DNA of 64,000 bases from Alphaproteobacteria bacterium LSUCC0396 (GTDB lineage: Bacteria; Pseudomonadota; Alphaproteobacteria; Puniceispirillales; Puniceispirillaceae): the NCBI GenBank assembly GCA_041228345.1, contig CP166131.1:434001-498000 (forward strand). The letters are read 5' to 3'. Below are positions 25,742-34,654 of the stretch, one piece after another. The position numbers and the translations under genes are program-made. Each line of letters opens with the position of its first letter. Positions within the stretch are counted from its first letter, which is position 1. The notes under the pieces are model-generated. The model was not told the DNA's origin. It did no database searches and worked only from the letters and a program-made list of their open reading frames with translations.

Positions 25742-26443
25742 TTAATCGTCGGTTTCATCAATTTTAGGCATGACCATTTCCGCGGCAGCATCCTTATAAA
25801 CACGATCATTAATCCGTTTATACAGCGCCTCTTCATCTGGCCCCTCAAAAGTTAACCCGCCGCCGATCAATTGTTTGCGCCTGATCAGCCCCAAAACACC
25901 AGCATGGGTTGATGCCTGAATAATTAATTGGTCAAGCTGCAACGTCGATTTTTTGGCATCGGCTGGCTCGATATATTCGGCCTTGATTGCGGCCTGAACC
26001 CGCTGCAGTGCATCTGATTTTATAGCTGCCAGCTTTGCCAGCGTTGATTTGGTGACCCGTTTCACCTCGGTTTCCAAATCATCTTCCTGCTGCACCGTCA
26101 GGCGCGGTTTGACCACTTTCAATTCACGCTTCGAACTCATATCGATATTGATGAATTGGTTTTCCTTCAAAATGGCCACGGCACCGGCAATGGCAACCGG
26201 ATTGTGAATAATCACCTTAAATGTGCCTGCCATCGGATCAGGGCCGAGATCAATTTCGGCAAAATCACGCAATCGGCGTTTTTTGCCTTCAACCTCAATA
26301 TCAGCGCGCCGAAACAGATTCAGGATCGCAAGCGCTGAACCAACTTCATTAAGACGCCCAATTAACGCTTCAATCTCGATGACCATGCGTTCCCGCGCTG
26401 CCATCGAATAGGAATCGTCAGACAATTTCATATCCAGTTGCAT
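25742..26443 (-). CDS. Ribosome-recycling-factor-like protein of unknown function
   Basis: The order of segments resembles ribosome recycling factor. RRLRDFAEIDLGPDPMAGTF matches the place of PLNQLANISVPDPRTL. AGAVAILKENQFIN resembles the AIEKAI...LG-NP region. LTVQQEDDLETEVKRVTKSTLAKLAAIKSDALQRV resembles LTEERRKELVK through to the long third helix with IRRDA. It is longer than RRF (233 against about 185), with an extra N-terminal helix and a C-terminal piece (ALYKRINDRVYKDAAAEM). True frr should lie near tsf and pyrH, which are not here, so this would be a divergent paralogue. Similarity is judged by eye only. Confidence 0.5.
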   Translation of the reverse strand: MQLDMKLSDDSYSMAARERMVIEIEALIGRLNEVGSALAILNLFRRADIEVEGKKRRLRDFAEIDLGPDPMAGTFKVIIHNPVAIAGAVAILKENQFINIDMSSKRELKVVKPRLTVQQEDDLETEVKRVTKSTLAKLAAIKSDALQRVQAAIKAEYIEPADAKKSTLQLDQLIIQASTHAGVLGLIRRKQLIGGGLTFEGPDEEALYKRINDRVYKDAAAEMVMPKIDETDD

Positions 26444-26747
26444 GGCTTTCCCTAGTCTCTATTCCAAACCGCCCAGATGAGTTGAGCATAATATCACTAA
26501 ATTAGCCAAATAAAAGCCTTAACCAGCTGAAATTGAAACGACTCAAGCACTAGTTTTTTGGCAAAACCGGCAACCTGCCCTCAGCCGAGCCGCCGCCTGA
26601 TTCGCGCCTGCACCGCATCAGCGACGTTTGACGAGGCATGGCCAGCCGGTCAATCCGGCACAAGGAAATTTTCACGACAAATCACGGCCACGGCTATTGT
26701 CTCGCCGCTATACGTGATTTTTGAGACATGCTGGAATTTTTGAGAAT

Positions 26748-26823
26748 TGGTGGAGCCAGACGGGATCGAACCGACGACCTCCTGCTTGCAAAGCAGGCGC
26801 TCTCCCAGCTGAGCTATGGCCCC
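26748..26823 (-). tRNA. tRNA-Ala (anticodon TGC)
   Basis: The 76-base minus-strand sequence opens GGGGCCATAGCTCAGCTGG and ends GGCTCCACCA with CCA encoded. The D arm, the anticodon arm (CCTGCTTTGCAAGCAGG, anticodon TGC) and the T arm (GTCGGTTCGATCCCG) all pair. The acceptor stem GGGGCCA/TGGCTCC has one G-T pair. It stands alone, not in an rRNA operon. Confidence 0.97.
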
Positions 26824-27132
26824 TTTTGATGCACGGGATTTGTGCAGGCACGCTCTGGCGACGCACCAGAACAGGGCGCTTTATCTGCCAATGTTCGGCG
26901 CTGGTCAACCCCTTTTTGGTGATATTGGATGTTTTTTATGCGTGGCATTCATTGCCTGCCGAGATTAGCGCGGACAATGGCCGGCCAGAGCAGGTTTCAA
27001 CCGCAAAATCTGCTAAAAAATGGGCATTGCTTATCACAAGTCCCCAACCGTCAAAAACCTGCACTCAAAAGCCCAAACTCAAAAGCCCGACTTAAAAACT
27101 GATACCGGCTATCATTTTTGCGGCAAATGCAA
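26824..27132. other. Gap upstream of tRNA-Ala with no convincing gene
   Basis: About 300 bases lie between the tRNA 5' end and the terminator behind ald. I see no open frame with protein-like composition. The promoter of the tRNA should lie at the left end of this gap. Confidence 0.5.
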
Positions 27133-27161
27133 AAAAGAGGCAGAAAATTACCGCCTCTTTT
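27133..27161 (-). terminator. Bidirectional terminator after ald
   Basis: AAAAGAGGC and GCCTCTTTT form a nine-base perfect stem with an eleven-base loop. A-run and T-run flanks make it work on either strand. It lies about 60 bases beyond the ald stop. Confidence 0.8.
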
Positions 27162-27223
27162 GCAAATTATGATACTCTTTGGCCTGCAATGACAGCAAAT
27201 CAAAGCACGAAAGCCAAACGCCG

Positions 27224-28318
27224 TTAGGCCGCGACGGTGTCACCAATCGCGTCCAGAACTGCCTGATAGACAATCTTGCCGCCAGCAACATTCAAACCAT
27301 TGGCCAAATGCGGGTTATCATCAAGCGCGGCAACCCCCTTATCGGCAAGGGCCAAAACATGTGGCAATGTCGCATTATTCAACGCCTCAGACGAGGTGCG
27401 CGGCACCGAACCCGGCATGTTAGCAACGCAATAATGCACAATGCCATCGACCATATAGGTCGGGTCATCATGTGTTGTCGCCCTCGAGGTCTCGAAACAG
27501 CCACCCTGATCAATCGCCACATCGACCAGAACGGCACCAGGCCGCATGGTCGCCAATTGTGCGCGTGAAATCAGCTTTGGTGCCGCCGCGCCCGGGATCA
27601 GGACCGCGCCGATGACCATATCGGCAGATTTAATCGCCTCGGCAAGCACTGCATTGCTTGAATAGCGGGTTGTGATGCTATTGCCAAAAATATCGGATAA
27701 ATACCGAAGCCGCGGGACTGAACGATCAAAAACAGTCACCCGCGCGCCAAGGCCAACGGCCATTTTCGCCGCATTTACCCCGACAACACCGCCGCCAACA
27801 ACCAACACATCTGCCGGTGCTGTGCCGGGCACGCCTGAAATCAGCACGCCGCGCCCGCCCGCATTGGCCTTTAGATGCGATGCTCCTTCGATCACCGCAA
27901 GCCGACCGGCAACTTCACTCATCGGTGCCAGCAACGGTAATCCGCCCTGATCATCGGTAATGGTTTCATAAGCGATCGCCGTACAGCCTGACGCGGCAAG
28001 CCCATGCGCCTGTGCTGCATCAGCGGCAAGATGCAGATAGGTAAATAAAATCTGGTTTGGCGATAACTGCACCCATTCGTTTGGCTGCGGTTCCTTAACT
28101 TTGACGATCATATCAGCGGCAGCGAATACGTCGGCTGCTGATGCGGCAATATCTGCACCAGCTGCGCGATATTCATCATCATCGGCGCCAATACCCGCAC
28201 CGGCACCAGTTTCAACCAGAACCTGATGACCACGATTTACCAATTCTGCAACCGAACTTGGAACCAACCCTACGCGGAATTCCCGCGTCTTAATTTCCTT
28301 TGGAACGCCAACAAGCAT
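27224..28318 (-). CDS. ald: Alanine dehydrogenase
   Basis: This NAD-dependent enzyme interconverts alanine with pyruvate and ammonium. With the start at 28318 (MLVGVPKEIKTREFRVG, GGAG seven bases before) the catalytic residues fall at K75 (VKVKEPQ) and H96 (FTYLHLAAD), as in characterised enzymes. The nucleotide fold is VLVVGGGVVGVNAAKMAVGLGA, and MRPGAVLVDVAIDQGGCFETS is the family C-terminal signature. Upstream in-frame starts would add an unrelated leader. An Lrp-type regulator is divergent 277 bases away and probably controls it. Confidence 0.96.
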   Translation of the reverse strand: MLVGVPKEIKTREFRVGLVPSSVAELVNRGHQVLVETGAGAGIGADDDEYRAAGADIAASAADVFAAADMIVKVKEPQPNEWVQLSPNQILFTYLHLAADAAQAHGLAASGCTAIAYETITDDQGGLPLLAPMSEVAGRLAVIEGASHLKANAGGRGVLISGVPGTAPADVLVVGGGVVGVNAAKMAVGLGARVTVFDRSVPRLRYLSDIFGNSITTRYSSNAVLAEAIKSADMVIGAVLIPGAAAPKLISRAQLATMRPGAVLVDVAIDQGGCFETSRATTHDDPTYMVDGIVHYCVANMPGSVPRTSSEALNNATLPHVLALADKGVAALDDNPHLANGLNVAGGKIVYQAVLDAIGDTVAA

Positions 28319-28595
28319 TTTCACTTCTCCCATAACATGATCCGGTGTGACGACCGCCCCATCCCAGCCCGGGTCATAGACCAATTTTGCTCAATCAGAA
28401 CTGCATCTGTCCTGACAGCGATGTCGAAACAGAATGATCATGGCAGTATGATTAACATCCAGACTAGGGAATAGATTATGTGAAATTTAATGGTGTTTCA
28501 TTGCTTTATCTTGTTAGGAAAATATAAATATTCAAATTTTATTTGAATAAATAAACTAAGTACGCAATATTGTTCTAAATACCTTTGCGAGAGAA

Positions 28596-29066
28596 ATGGA
28601 AAGTGAAATGGATCGGATTGATCGATCAATTTTAACCGCCCTGCAAGATAACGCGCGGATTTCGAATGTCGATCTTGCCAATCAGGTGGGGCTGTCGCCC
28701 TCGGCCTGTTTACGGCGTGTTGCCCAATTGGAAAATAGCGGGGTGATCGACGGCTATCATGCGAAATTGGACGCCGCCAAGATGGGGCATGATGTGCTGG
28801 TTCTCTTACATATCACGTTAAAGGGGCAATCGGCCGAGATGATGGCTGAATTTGAGGCCGCGGTTGCCAAAATACCGCAGGTTCTAGCCTGTTTTCTAAT
28901 TGCTGGTGAAAGTGATTATATTTTGCGGGTTGCGGCACGCGATGTGAATGATTTTGGTCGTGTCCATTCGACCTATCTATCGGCATTGCCCCATGTTTTG
29001 CGCATGGAGAGTAATTTTGTCCTTCGCGAGGTAATGAATCGTACAATGGCACCAAATCAGCTCTAG
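28596..29066 (+). CDS. Lrp/AsnC-family transcriptional regulator
   Basis: The winged helix is DRIDRSILTALQDNARISNVDLANQVGLSPSACLRRVAQLE. The ligand-binding RAM domain follows (VLVLLHITLKG, IPQVLACFLIAGESDYILRVAA, STYLSALPHVLRMES). The 156-residue length is standard. The gene is divergent from alanine dehydrogenase, the usual position of AldR-type regulators that respond to alanine, so control of ald is the best guess. The start may be at 28596 or at 28608. The last codons lie in a 19-bp tandem duplication. Confidence 0.93.
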   Translation: MESEMDRIDRSILTALQDNARISNVDLANQVGLSPSACLRRVAQLENSGVIDGYHAKLDAAKMGHDVLVLLHITLKGQSAEMMAEFEAAVAKIPQVLACFLIAGESDYILRVAARDVNDFGRVHSTYLSALPHVLRMESNFVLREVMNRTMAPNQL

Positions 29067-29085
29067 GGCACCAAATCAGCTCTAG
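29048..29085. repeat. 19-bp perfect tandem duplication at the regulator's stop codon
   Basis: GGCACCAAATCAGCTCTAG occurs twice in a row. The TAG stop of the Lrp-type gene is the end of the first copy, so the second copy is untranslated and carries a second TAG. Confidence 0.95.
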
Positions 29086-29112
29086 CTGCTAGGCGCTCTA
29101 TTTATAGGCTCA

Positions 29113-30633
29113 TTAATAGCAAGGCCCGTTAATAGCGGAACCGTCAATAATTGTCGGCAAGGGCAGATTATGATCATCGCCATAGGCCTTACGCATCTGG
29201 TGAATTGCCGCAATTTTATCTGCCAAAAGAGACCAGTCATCGCTGGCAGCAATCGGTGCCCAGATCGCCTCGACCTCGTCAATCGTCATCGACAGCGCTT
29301 TTGCCGATTGAAAATGCGGATGATCAAGCGCAGCCGGATTGCGGGGGCGCGCATCTTGCAAATAGTCAAGAACCGGTTGCCAATAATCATCTTCATAGCC
29401 GCTAACACGCGCCCCGCCGCCATAAAGATCATGGAAAATCTGATCAAACCCGTATTGGCTTTGTTTCGCCGCTGTAAAGACATCACGCGCCAGCGCCGCA
29501 TCACGCGCGGCATCATCATTATCAAAGACAATTCCAAGGCGCCATTGGATCTGCCTGGCCAAGCGTGCCTCCAGCAACGGGTAAAAGGCGGCGAGCCGCT
29601 CCTCGAGGTCTTTTTGCGGCACAAGCTTGACAAAACAATCAGCCAAACGGCAAACCGCCCACAGCGCCGCATCCGATTGCCGCCCATAAGCATAGCGTCC
29701 CGTCTGATCAAAATAGGCAGCCGTCAGCCCTGGCTCAAAATGCGGCAAAAATCGCCATGGGCCATAATCGAAACTCTCGCCAGTTACATTAAAATTGTCG
29801 GTGTTTAGCACGCCATGGACAAAACCAGCCGCTAGCCAGCGACCGGCTGTATCGGCAATCGCGGCGGCGATGCGGCTTAGCAATGCCGGCAACAGCTCGG
29901 CCAGCGGCGCATCAGCATCCAGCGGCGCCTCATGATCGGTGCCAGCAGATAATCCGGCAGGTGTTGGGCTGATCACTGCCGAGTCAGCAAAATAATGCCG
30001 CGCCACATGACGCGCCAAAACCTCGACACCCTCTATATCATCCATATAGGCGAGCCGCTGAAAACTGCCGATCCGAATATGGCTGTGCGACAGCCTGACC
30101 AAAACCGCCGACCGGGTTGGCGATGGCTCGTCATTGCGCCGCAGGCTCTCGCCGGTTTCAATTACCGAAAAACTGCGTGACGTTGTGACATCAAGCGCGG
30201 TTAGCATTTCAGTTGCGAGAATTTCCCGAACCGCACCTTTTAACGTCAGCCGCCCATCCGCAGTGCGTGAAAACGGCGTGGTCCCCGACCCTTTGGTACC
30301 AAAATCCATCAACCGGTTTTGCTGGTCCCGCATTTGCGCAAATAAAAACCCGCGTCCATCCCCCAGATCGGGATTGTAATGCCCGAATTGGTGACCGTGA
30401 TAGCATAGCGCCAACGGCACCGGAAAACTGCCGTCTAATGGCTGAAACTGGCCAAAATGGCGACACCATTCCGCCTGATCAAGGTGATCGAGACCGACGC
30501 TCTGCGCCGCCTCATGATTGCGATACCGGAGCTGGTGCTGCGGAAACTGGGCTGCGGTAACAGGCCGGTAAAAGCGTTTATCAAGCTGCTGATGAACGGT
30601 TTCGGGGCGAAACGATGTCTTCGAGGATGGCAT
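29113..30633 (-). CDS. selO: Protein adenylyltransferase SelO (YdiU family)
   Basis: SelO is a pseudokinase-fold enzyme that transfers AMP to proteins and is linked to oxidative stress. Key parts are GYQFGHY-like CYHGHQFGHYNPDLGDGRGFLF, DFGTKGSGTTPFSRTADGRLTLKGAVREIL and FVHGVLNTDNFNVTGESFDYGPWRFL, which hold the nucleotide and metal residues. The 506-residue length is normal. It is convergent with the Lrp gene and divergent from the Rieske oxygenase. It stands alone. Confidence 0.95.
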   Translation of the reverse strand: MPSSKTSFRPETVHQQLDKRFYRPVTAAQFPQHQLRYRNHEAAQSVGLDHLDQAEWCRHFGQFQPLDGSFPVPLALCYHGHQFGHYNPDLGDGRGFLFAQMRDQQNRLMDFGTKGSGTTPFSRTADGRLTLKGAVREILATEMLTALDVTTSRSFSVIETGESLRRNDEPSPTRSAVLVRLSHSHIRIGSFQRLAYMDDIEGVEVLARHVARHYFADSAVISPTPAGLSAGTDHEAPLDADAPLAELLPALLSRIAAAIADTAGRWLAAGFVHGVLNTDNFNVTGESFDYGPWRFLPHFEPGLTAAYFDQTGRYAYGRQSDAALWAVCRLADCFVKLVPQKDLEERLAAFYPLLEARLARQIQWRLGIVFDNDDAARDAALARDVFTAAKQSQYGFDQIFHDLYGGGARVSGYEDDYWQPVLDYLQDARPRNPAALDHPHFQSAKALSMTIDEVEAIWAPIAASDDWSLLADKIAAIHQMRKAYGDDHNLPLPTIIDGSAINGPCY

Positions 30634-30770
30634 TCTTTCAAATTCCCATGGTTCAAACGCGACTTAACATGCCGCAGGCAAGACAGACAGGGCATCGTTA
30701 TCGGCAAAGATTGATTAGCGACGCAATCTTTTATCCCCTTATCGACCCAATTTAGGTGAGGAGACCAGAA

Positions 30771-31904
30771 ATGTTTGATCTTGCCAATGTAAAAGCACCG
30801 ATCGAAACCGCCAATGGCCTGCCCAACGGCTGTTATGTCGATGACCAGATATACAAACATGAACAAAACACATTGTTCCGAGACAATTGGGCCGCCATAG
30901 GTTTTGGCAAGGACCTGCCAAAACCGGGATGGGTCAAGCCGATTGATTTTGCCGGATTACCATTATTGATGGTCCGCAATCAGGATAATGGAATTAAAGT
31001 TTTTGAGAATGTGTGCCGGCACCGCGGCATGATCCTCATCAGCGACAGTCAACAGCTACGCGGCCCGATCACCTGCCCCTATCATGCTTGGGCGTATGAT
31101 CTAAACGGACAGCTTCGCAAAACACCGCATATTGGCGGGCCGGATGTGCATGAGCATGAAACTCTCAATCATTGCGATTATCCACTTAACGAGGTGCGCG
31201 CCCATGTCTGGCGTGACATTATTTTTGTCAATATTGGTGGAAACGCGCCAGCGTTCGAAATTTATGCCAGTGATTTGGTTGACCGGTGGCAGGAATTTGA
31301 CCAGCCGATTTACCACAGCGGGGCAGACTCATCATTCAGTCTGACGGTTAATTGCAATTGGAAACTCGCCGTAGAAAATTACTGCGAGGCGTATCACCTG
31401 CCCTTCATCCATCCGGGCCTTAACAGCTATTCGCGGCTGGAGGATCATTACAATATTATGCCGGTTCCGTGCTATGCCGGTCAGGGGTCGACGGTTTATG
31501 CGCCGCAAATCAGTGATGACGGCCGCTCGTTCCCAAATTTCAATGGGCTATCGGCGCAATGGATGTCAGGCGCCGAATATGTCGCGCTGTTCCCCAATCT
31601 GCTTCTTGGCGTTCACCGTGATCATTGCTATGGCATCATCCTGATGCCTGATGGGCCAGACCGCACGATCGAAAATATTGAGATTTACTATGCCCAGCCA
31701 GAGGCAATGGAATCAGATTTTGCCGCCATGCGCAGCACCAACAGCAAAATGTGGCGAGATATTTTTGTTGAGGATGTGTTTGTCGTTGAGGGTATGCAAA
31801 AAGGTCGTCATGCCAGCGGCTTTGATGGCGGTAAATTTTCCGCAATTATGGATGCACCAACGCATCATTTTCACAAATGGGTTGCCAGCGCCCTTAGTTC
31901 TTAG
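30771..31904 (+). CDS. Rieske non-haem iron oxygenase, large subunit
   Basis: This is an oxygenase of the ring-hydroxylating/choline-monooxygenase-like superfamily. The Rieske cluster ligands are CRHRG and CPYHAWAYD in the N-terminal domain. The catalytic domain shows NWKLAVENYCEAYHLPFIHPGL, which holds the bridging acid and the two histidines of the mononuclear iron site. The 377-residue size fits enzymes that act on quaternary amines as well as on rings, so the substrate is open. GAGGAG lies six bases before the ATG at 30771, and the upstream GTG overlaps it. No reductase gene is adjacent. A degenerate 7-bp repeat follows the stop. Confidence 0.88.
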   Translation: MFDLANVKAPIETANGLPNGCYVDDQIYKHEQNTLFRDNWAAIGFGKDLPKPGWVKPIDFAGLPLLMVRNQDNGIKVFENVCRHRGMILISDSQQLRGPITCPYHAWAYDLNGQLRKTPHIGGPDVHEHETLNHCDYPLNEVRAHVWRDIIFVNIGGNAPAFEIYASDLVDRWQEFDQPIYHSGADSSFSLTVNCNWKLAVENYCEAYHLPFIHPGLNSYSRLEDHYNIMPVPCYAGQGSTVYAPQISDDGRSFPNFNGLSAQWMSGAEYVALFPNLLLGVHRDHCYGIILMPDGPDRTIENIEIYYAQPEAMESDFAAMRSTNSKMWRDIFVEDVFVVEGMQKGRHASGFDGGKFSAIMDAPTHHFHKWVASALSS

Positions 31905-31928
31905 TTCTTGACTCTTAGTTCTTGGTTT
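31894..31928. repeat. Degenerate 7-bp repeat at the end of the Rieske gene
   Basis: Five units of TTAGTTC (copies three and five changed) cover the last codons, the stop and the following bases. The unit is not a multiple of three. Confidence 0.8.
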
Positions 31929-31950
31929 CGGGGCCTGCTTGCTGGTGAGC

Positions 31951-32244
31951 TTAGAGGGTTGCATTTTGCCCCGGCTTGCTCGCATTGGCATAAATCCGGT
32001 CAAGTTCACCACTGAGAACATATTCGATAAGAAATTCGCCAAGACGCTCAATTTCGGTGTAGAAACGTGTGCCTTTAATGCCATTAGGGCCGGTGAAACT
32101 CTGTTTGCCGGCGCGCGCAATCGACAATTCCGAAATTGGCGGTGCAAGGATCTCATTAACGTCTTTAATCACATCGGTGATTTGCTGAAAATTGCGCTGC
32201 AGTGGTGACACCAGGTTTTGTAAAACAATTACATGCGGCGTCAC
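31951..32244 (-). CDS. Hypothetical protein of 97 residues
   Basis: This is a soluble-looking protein (VLQNLVSPLQRNFQQITDVIKDVNEILAPPISE, then KGTRFYTEIERLGEFLIEYVLSGELDRIYANA). The composition is protein-like and mostly helical, but I know no family for it. The start is a GTG at 32244 with a weak ribosome site. It faces the end of the Rieske gene. Confidence 0.45.
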   Translation of the reverse strand: MTPHVIVLQNLVSPLQRNFQQITDVIKDVNEILAPPISELSIARAGKQSFTGPNGIKGTRFYTEIERLGEFLIEYVLSGELDRIYANASKPGQNATL

Positions 32245-32323
32245 TGCTAAAACTTAACTTTGGCAGCCAGCCATAATTGCGTTTTCTGGCTCGCTTTTTT
32301 GGCGGCTTTATGTGTCTAGCGCG

Positions 32324-32827
32324 CTACGTTTGAAGGGCTTTGGCTTTACCATAGAGGCGACGGGTCTCGGCAACATAGACATCCTTTAAAATATGTCCAT
32401 CAGCATAAAGCTGGCGCACCGCAAGCATTTCCTGCTCTATGGCGGCCAAGTCCGCATTATCATCCGCCGCAGTTTTGCAGCTGCCGCGCCTAAAAAACTG
32501 AAATCCGGCAGAATTTGCCGTCCCAACGCCCGCATTATCAGTCATAACAGCCCGATCCTTGCCAGCCTGCCCGCCATCAGTAGCAGTTTTTGATGATTGT
32601 TTTGTGCCACCAACTAGGATGATTTGGATCACGCGGAGGAAAACCCAAAGGCCAAGCAACCCAAAAACAACTGCTAACCCGGCAATGACATAACGGCCAT
32701 TCGGGTTCGAAATCAATATCGCCAATTGCGGAAAATCCATAAGCAGTGTTGACGGCAATTGCGCAATCAAACGGTCAATCGATGTTTCAATGATGTGCAC
32801 TAAATCAGGCATATTAGATTTTTGCAT
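32324..32827 (-). CDS. Single-pass membrane protein with a SHOCT-like tail
   Basis: This is a 167-residue protein with a membrane segment near residues 46-72 (YVIAGLAVVFGLLGLWVFLRVIQIILV). A polar linker rich in Gly, Thr and Asp follows, then a short C-terminal helix pair (IEQEMLAVRQLYADGHILKDVYVAETRRLYGKAK). The tail resembles the SHOCT pattern of short oligomerising domains (L, G-I-T-EE-F), though with changes. Function is unknown. It is divergent from the small interrupted frame at 32901. Confidence 0.6.
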   Translation of the reverse strand: MQKSNMPDLVHIIETSIDRLIAQLPSTLLMDFPQLAILISNPNGRYVIAGLAVVFGLLGLWVFLRVIQIILVGGTKQSSKTATDGGQAGKDRAVMTDNAGVGTANSAGFQFFRRGSCKTAADDNADLAAIEQEMLAVRQLYADGHILKDVYVAETRRLYGKAKALQT

Positions 32828-32900
32828 AATAAAAAGTAACCGCCATTAACAATAGTAAACCATAGTTAATAAATCCTTAACCGGGGTTTGAAAACGTCCA

Positions 32901-33140
32901 ATGGCTCAGACACTCGCTAAACTCGCAAAATTTTTTAGGCCAATCGGTAAGGGCAGTGATGATGTTGTCGCTATCAAACTGCATGACCCTAGCGTCACCA
33001 TTGCCGAAATCGAAGTAAAATCTAACATTATTTATTTAGAAAATCTTACCAGCGCCGCCTTTCCACGGCCGATTTAATGGCAGCAACTGACCCGTCAGCA
33101 GGAAATGATCTCGGATAGTTTGCACGCCATGTATGGTTGA
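32901..33140 (+). pseudogene. Short frame interrupted by TAA
   Basis: From ATG at 32901 a 58-codon frame reads MAQTLAKLAKFFRPIGKG, then VAIKLHDPSVTIAEIEV and YLENLTSAAFPRPI before TAA at 33075. The same frame goes on for 20 codons (WQQLTRQQEMISDSLHAMYG) to a TGA at 33138. The composition on both sides is protein-like, so it may be a small gene with a premature stop or the remains of a longer one. I do not recognise it. Confidence 0.4.
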
Positions 33141-33258
33141 TCTGCAGCAGCAAACCACTCTATGATCTTACGTTTGGAACATCCTCTGGGGTCGTGCTTT
33201 GGAGGGTGCCGCCGTGGGGTTTAAACCCGAATTCTGCCGTTGCTGGGAGGCGCAAATT

Positions 33259-33834
33259 ATGCAGCAGGTTAATTTTATCCGTATGGACGAGGGCACAGCT
33301 GAAGATTATGCACTTTTGAACAAGCTAGAGGACGAATTTGTTACCGCGCTACCGGCACGATTGATGGCGGCGCTGAAAAATCTTGAGACATCGCTCGCTG
33401 GCTATAAGGTGAACCGGCTTGAGCATTCGCTGCAATCGGCCACCCGTGCAGAGGCAGATGGCGCCGATATCGAATTAATTGTTGCCGCATTGATCCATGA
33501 CCTAGGTGATGATCTGGCACCGATGAACCATTCCCAGCTTGCCGCCACGATTATTCGGCCGTATGTCCGCGCTGAGGTGACGTGGATTATCGAGCATCAT
33601 GGCATTTTTCAAATGTATTATTATGGTGATGCGATGGGGGTCGATAAAAACGCGCGCGATATTTACCGAGACCATGAATGGTTTGACAGCTGCGAGCGGT
33701 TTTGTCGTGACTGGGATCAAATGGCGTTTGATCCGGATTACCCGACCAAGCCTTTGGCCTATTTTGAGCCAATGCTGCGCGCGGTATTTAGTCGTCCGCC
33801 GTTTGATACGCATATCCTCAATCCAGCGGCCTAG
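33259..33834 (+). CDS. HD-domain protein with PhnZ/TmpB-like metal ligands
   Basis: This is a 191-residue HD-fold protein. The expected six ligands of the mixed-valent diiron oxygenases (PhnZ, TmpB, MIOX-like) are all in place: H56 (LEHSLQ), H80 and D81 (LIHDLGDD), H91 (MNHSQ), H113 or H114 (IEHHGIF) and D151 or D153 (RDWDQMAF). Ordinary HD phosphohydrolases need only four. So it may be an oxygenase of phosphonates or a related small molecule, or a hydrolase. GGGAGG lies eight bases before the ATG at 33259, which decides the start over 33199. An SDR gene follows 64 bases later. Confidence 0.75.
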   Translation: MQQVNFIRMDEGTAEDYALLNKLEDEFVTALPARLMAALKNLETSLAGYKVNRLEHSLQSATRAEADGADIELIVAALIHDLGDDLAPMNHSQLAATIIRPYVRAEVTWIIEHHGIFQMYYYGDAMGVDKNARDIYRDHEWFDSCERFCRDWDQMAFDPDYPTKPLAYFEPMLRAVFSRPPFDTHILNPAA

Positions 33835-33898
33835 CCAGTTCGCCATACATCATTATCCGTTAAAAATTCCAACTGCATAAGCCAGAGACAGAAAATCC

Positions 33899-34618
33899 AT
33901 GTCAAAGACACTGCTAATTACCGGCGCCAATCGTGGCATCGGATTTGAGATGACCCGCCAAGCCGCCGCACGCGGTGACCAAATTATCGCCTGCGCCCGT
34001 AATATCATGGAAGCGCCTGATCTTGTTGCCCTTGCCAAAAGCAATGCGGCAATCACCCTGCTTGGCCTCGACGTCACCGCCGAAAATGACATGAAACAAA
34101 TCGCCGCTGGCATGACCCGTAAAATCGACATTCTGGTATGTAATGCCGGTATATTAAATAGTTATGGCGGGTTAGAAGATCCAAGCCATCATAGTCGTGC
34201 GATTGAAACCGTCCTTATGACCAATGTCGCTGGGGTGTTTTTCACCGCACGATCATTTCTACCGCATTTACTCGAAAGCAAATCGCCAAACGGCCAGCCG
34301 GAGGCCATGACAGGCAAAATCGCGGTTATCTCGTCGATTATGGGCAGTCAGCAGCGCGCCAACAGCAATGCGCCGATTTATCGTGCATCAAAGGCAGCCG
34401 CAACCAATATCGCGCGGTCACTCGCGGTTGAACTAGCCCCGCGCGGAATCGCCGTTGGTGCCTATCATCCGGGGTGGGTGCGCACCGATATGGGCGGGCC
34501 ATCTGCTGATGTTTCTGCCGCAGATAGTGCGGCTGGATTGCTGGCCCGATTTGATGCGCTTGACCTTGCCACTACCGGCATCTTCGAAAATTACCTTGGT
34601 GAGGCGCTACCGTTTTAA
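33899..34618 (+). CDS. Short-chain dehydrogenase/reductase
   Basis: This is a Rossmann-fold oxidoreductase. The cofactor motif is TGANRGIGFEM, followed by LVCNAGIL and ISSIMGSQ, with the catalytic Tyr and Lys in YRASKAAATNIA. The end (HPGWVRTDMGGPSADVSAADSAAGLLARF) resembles the CsgA/sniffer-type short SDRs. The 239-residue length fits. Its substrate is unknown. It follows the HD-domain gene on the same strand, and the two may be co-transcribed. Confidence 0.9.
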   Translation: MSKTLLITGANRGIGFEMTRQAAARGDQIIACARNIMEAPDLVALAKSNAAITLLGLDVTAENDMKQIAAGMTRKIDILVCNAGILNSYGGLEDPSHHSRAIETVLMTNVAGVFFTARSFLPHLLESKSPNGQPEAMTGKIAVISSIMGSQQRANSNAPIYRASKAAATNIARSLAVELAPRGIAVGAYHPGWVRTDMGGPSADVSAADSAAGLLARFDALDLATTGIFENYLGEALPF

Positions 34619-34654
34619 ATAGTTTTTTCAGGCCTCTTCTGTGGTCAAACGCCG

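Noticed and set aside
26558-27095. Frames running through or beside tRNA-Ala
   Set aside because: They cover a certain tRNA and have no protein-like pattern.
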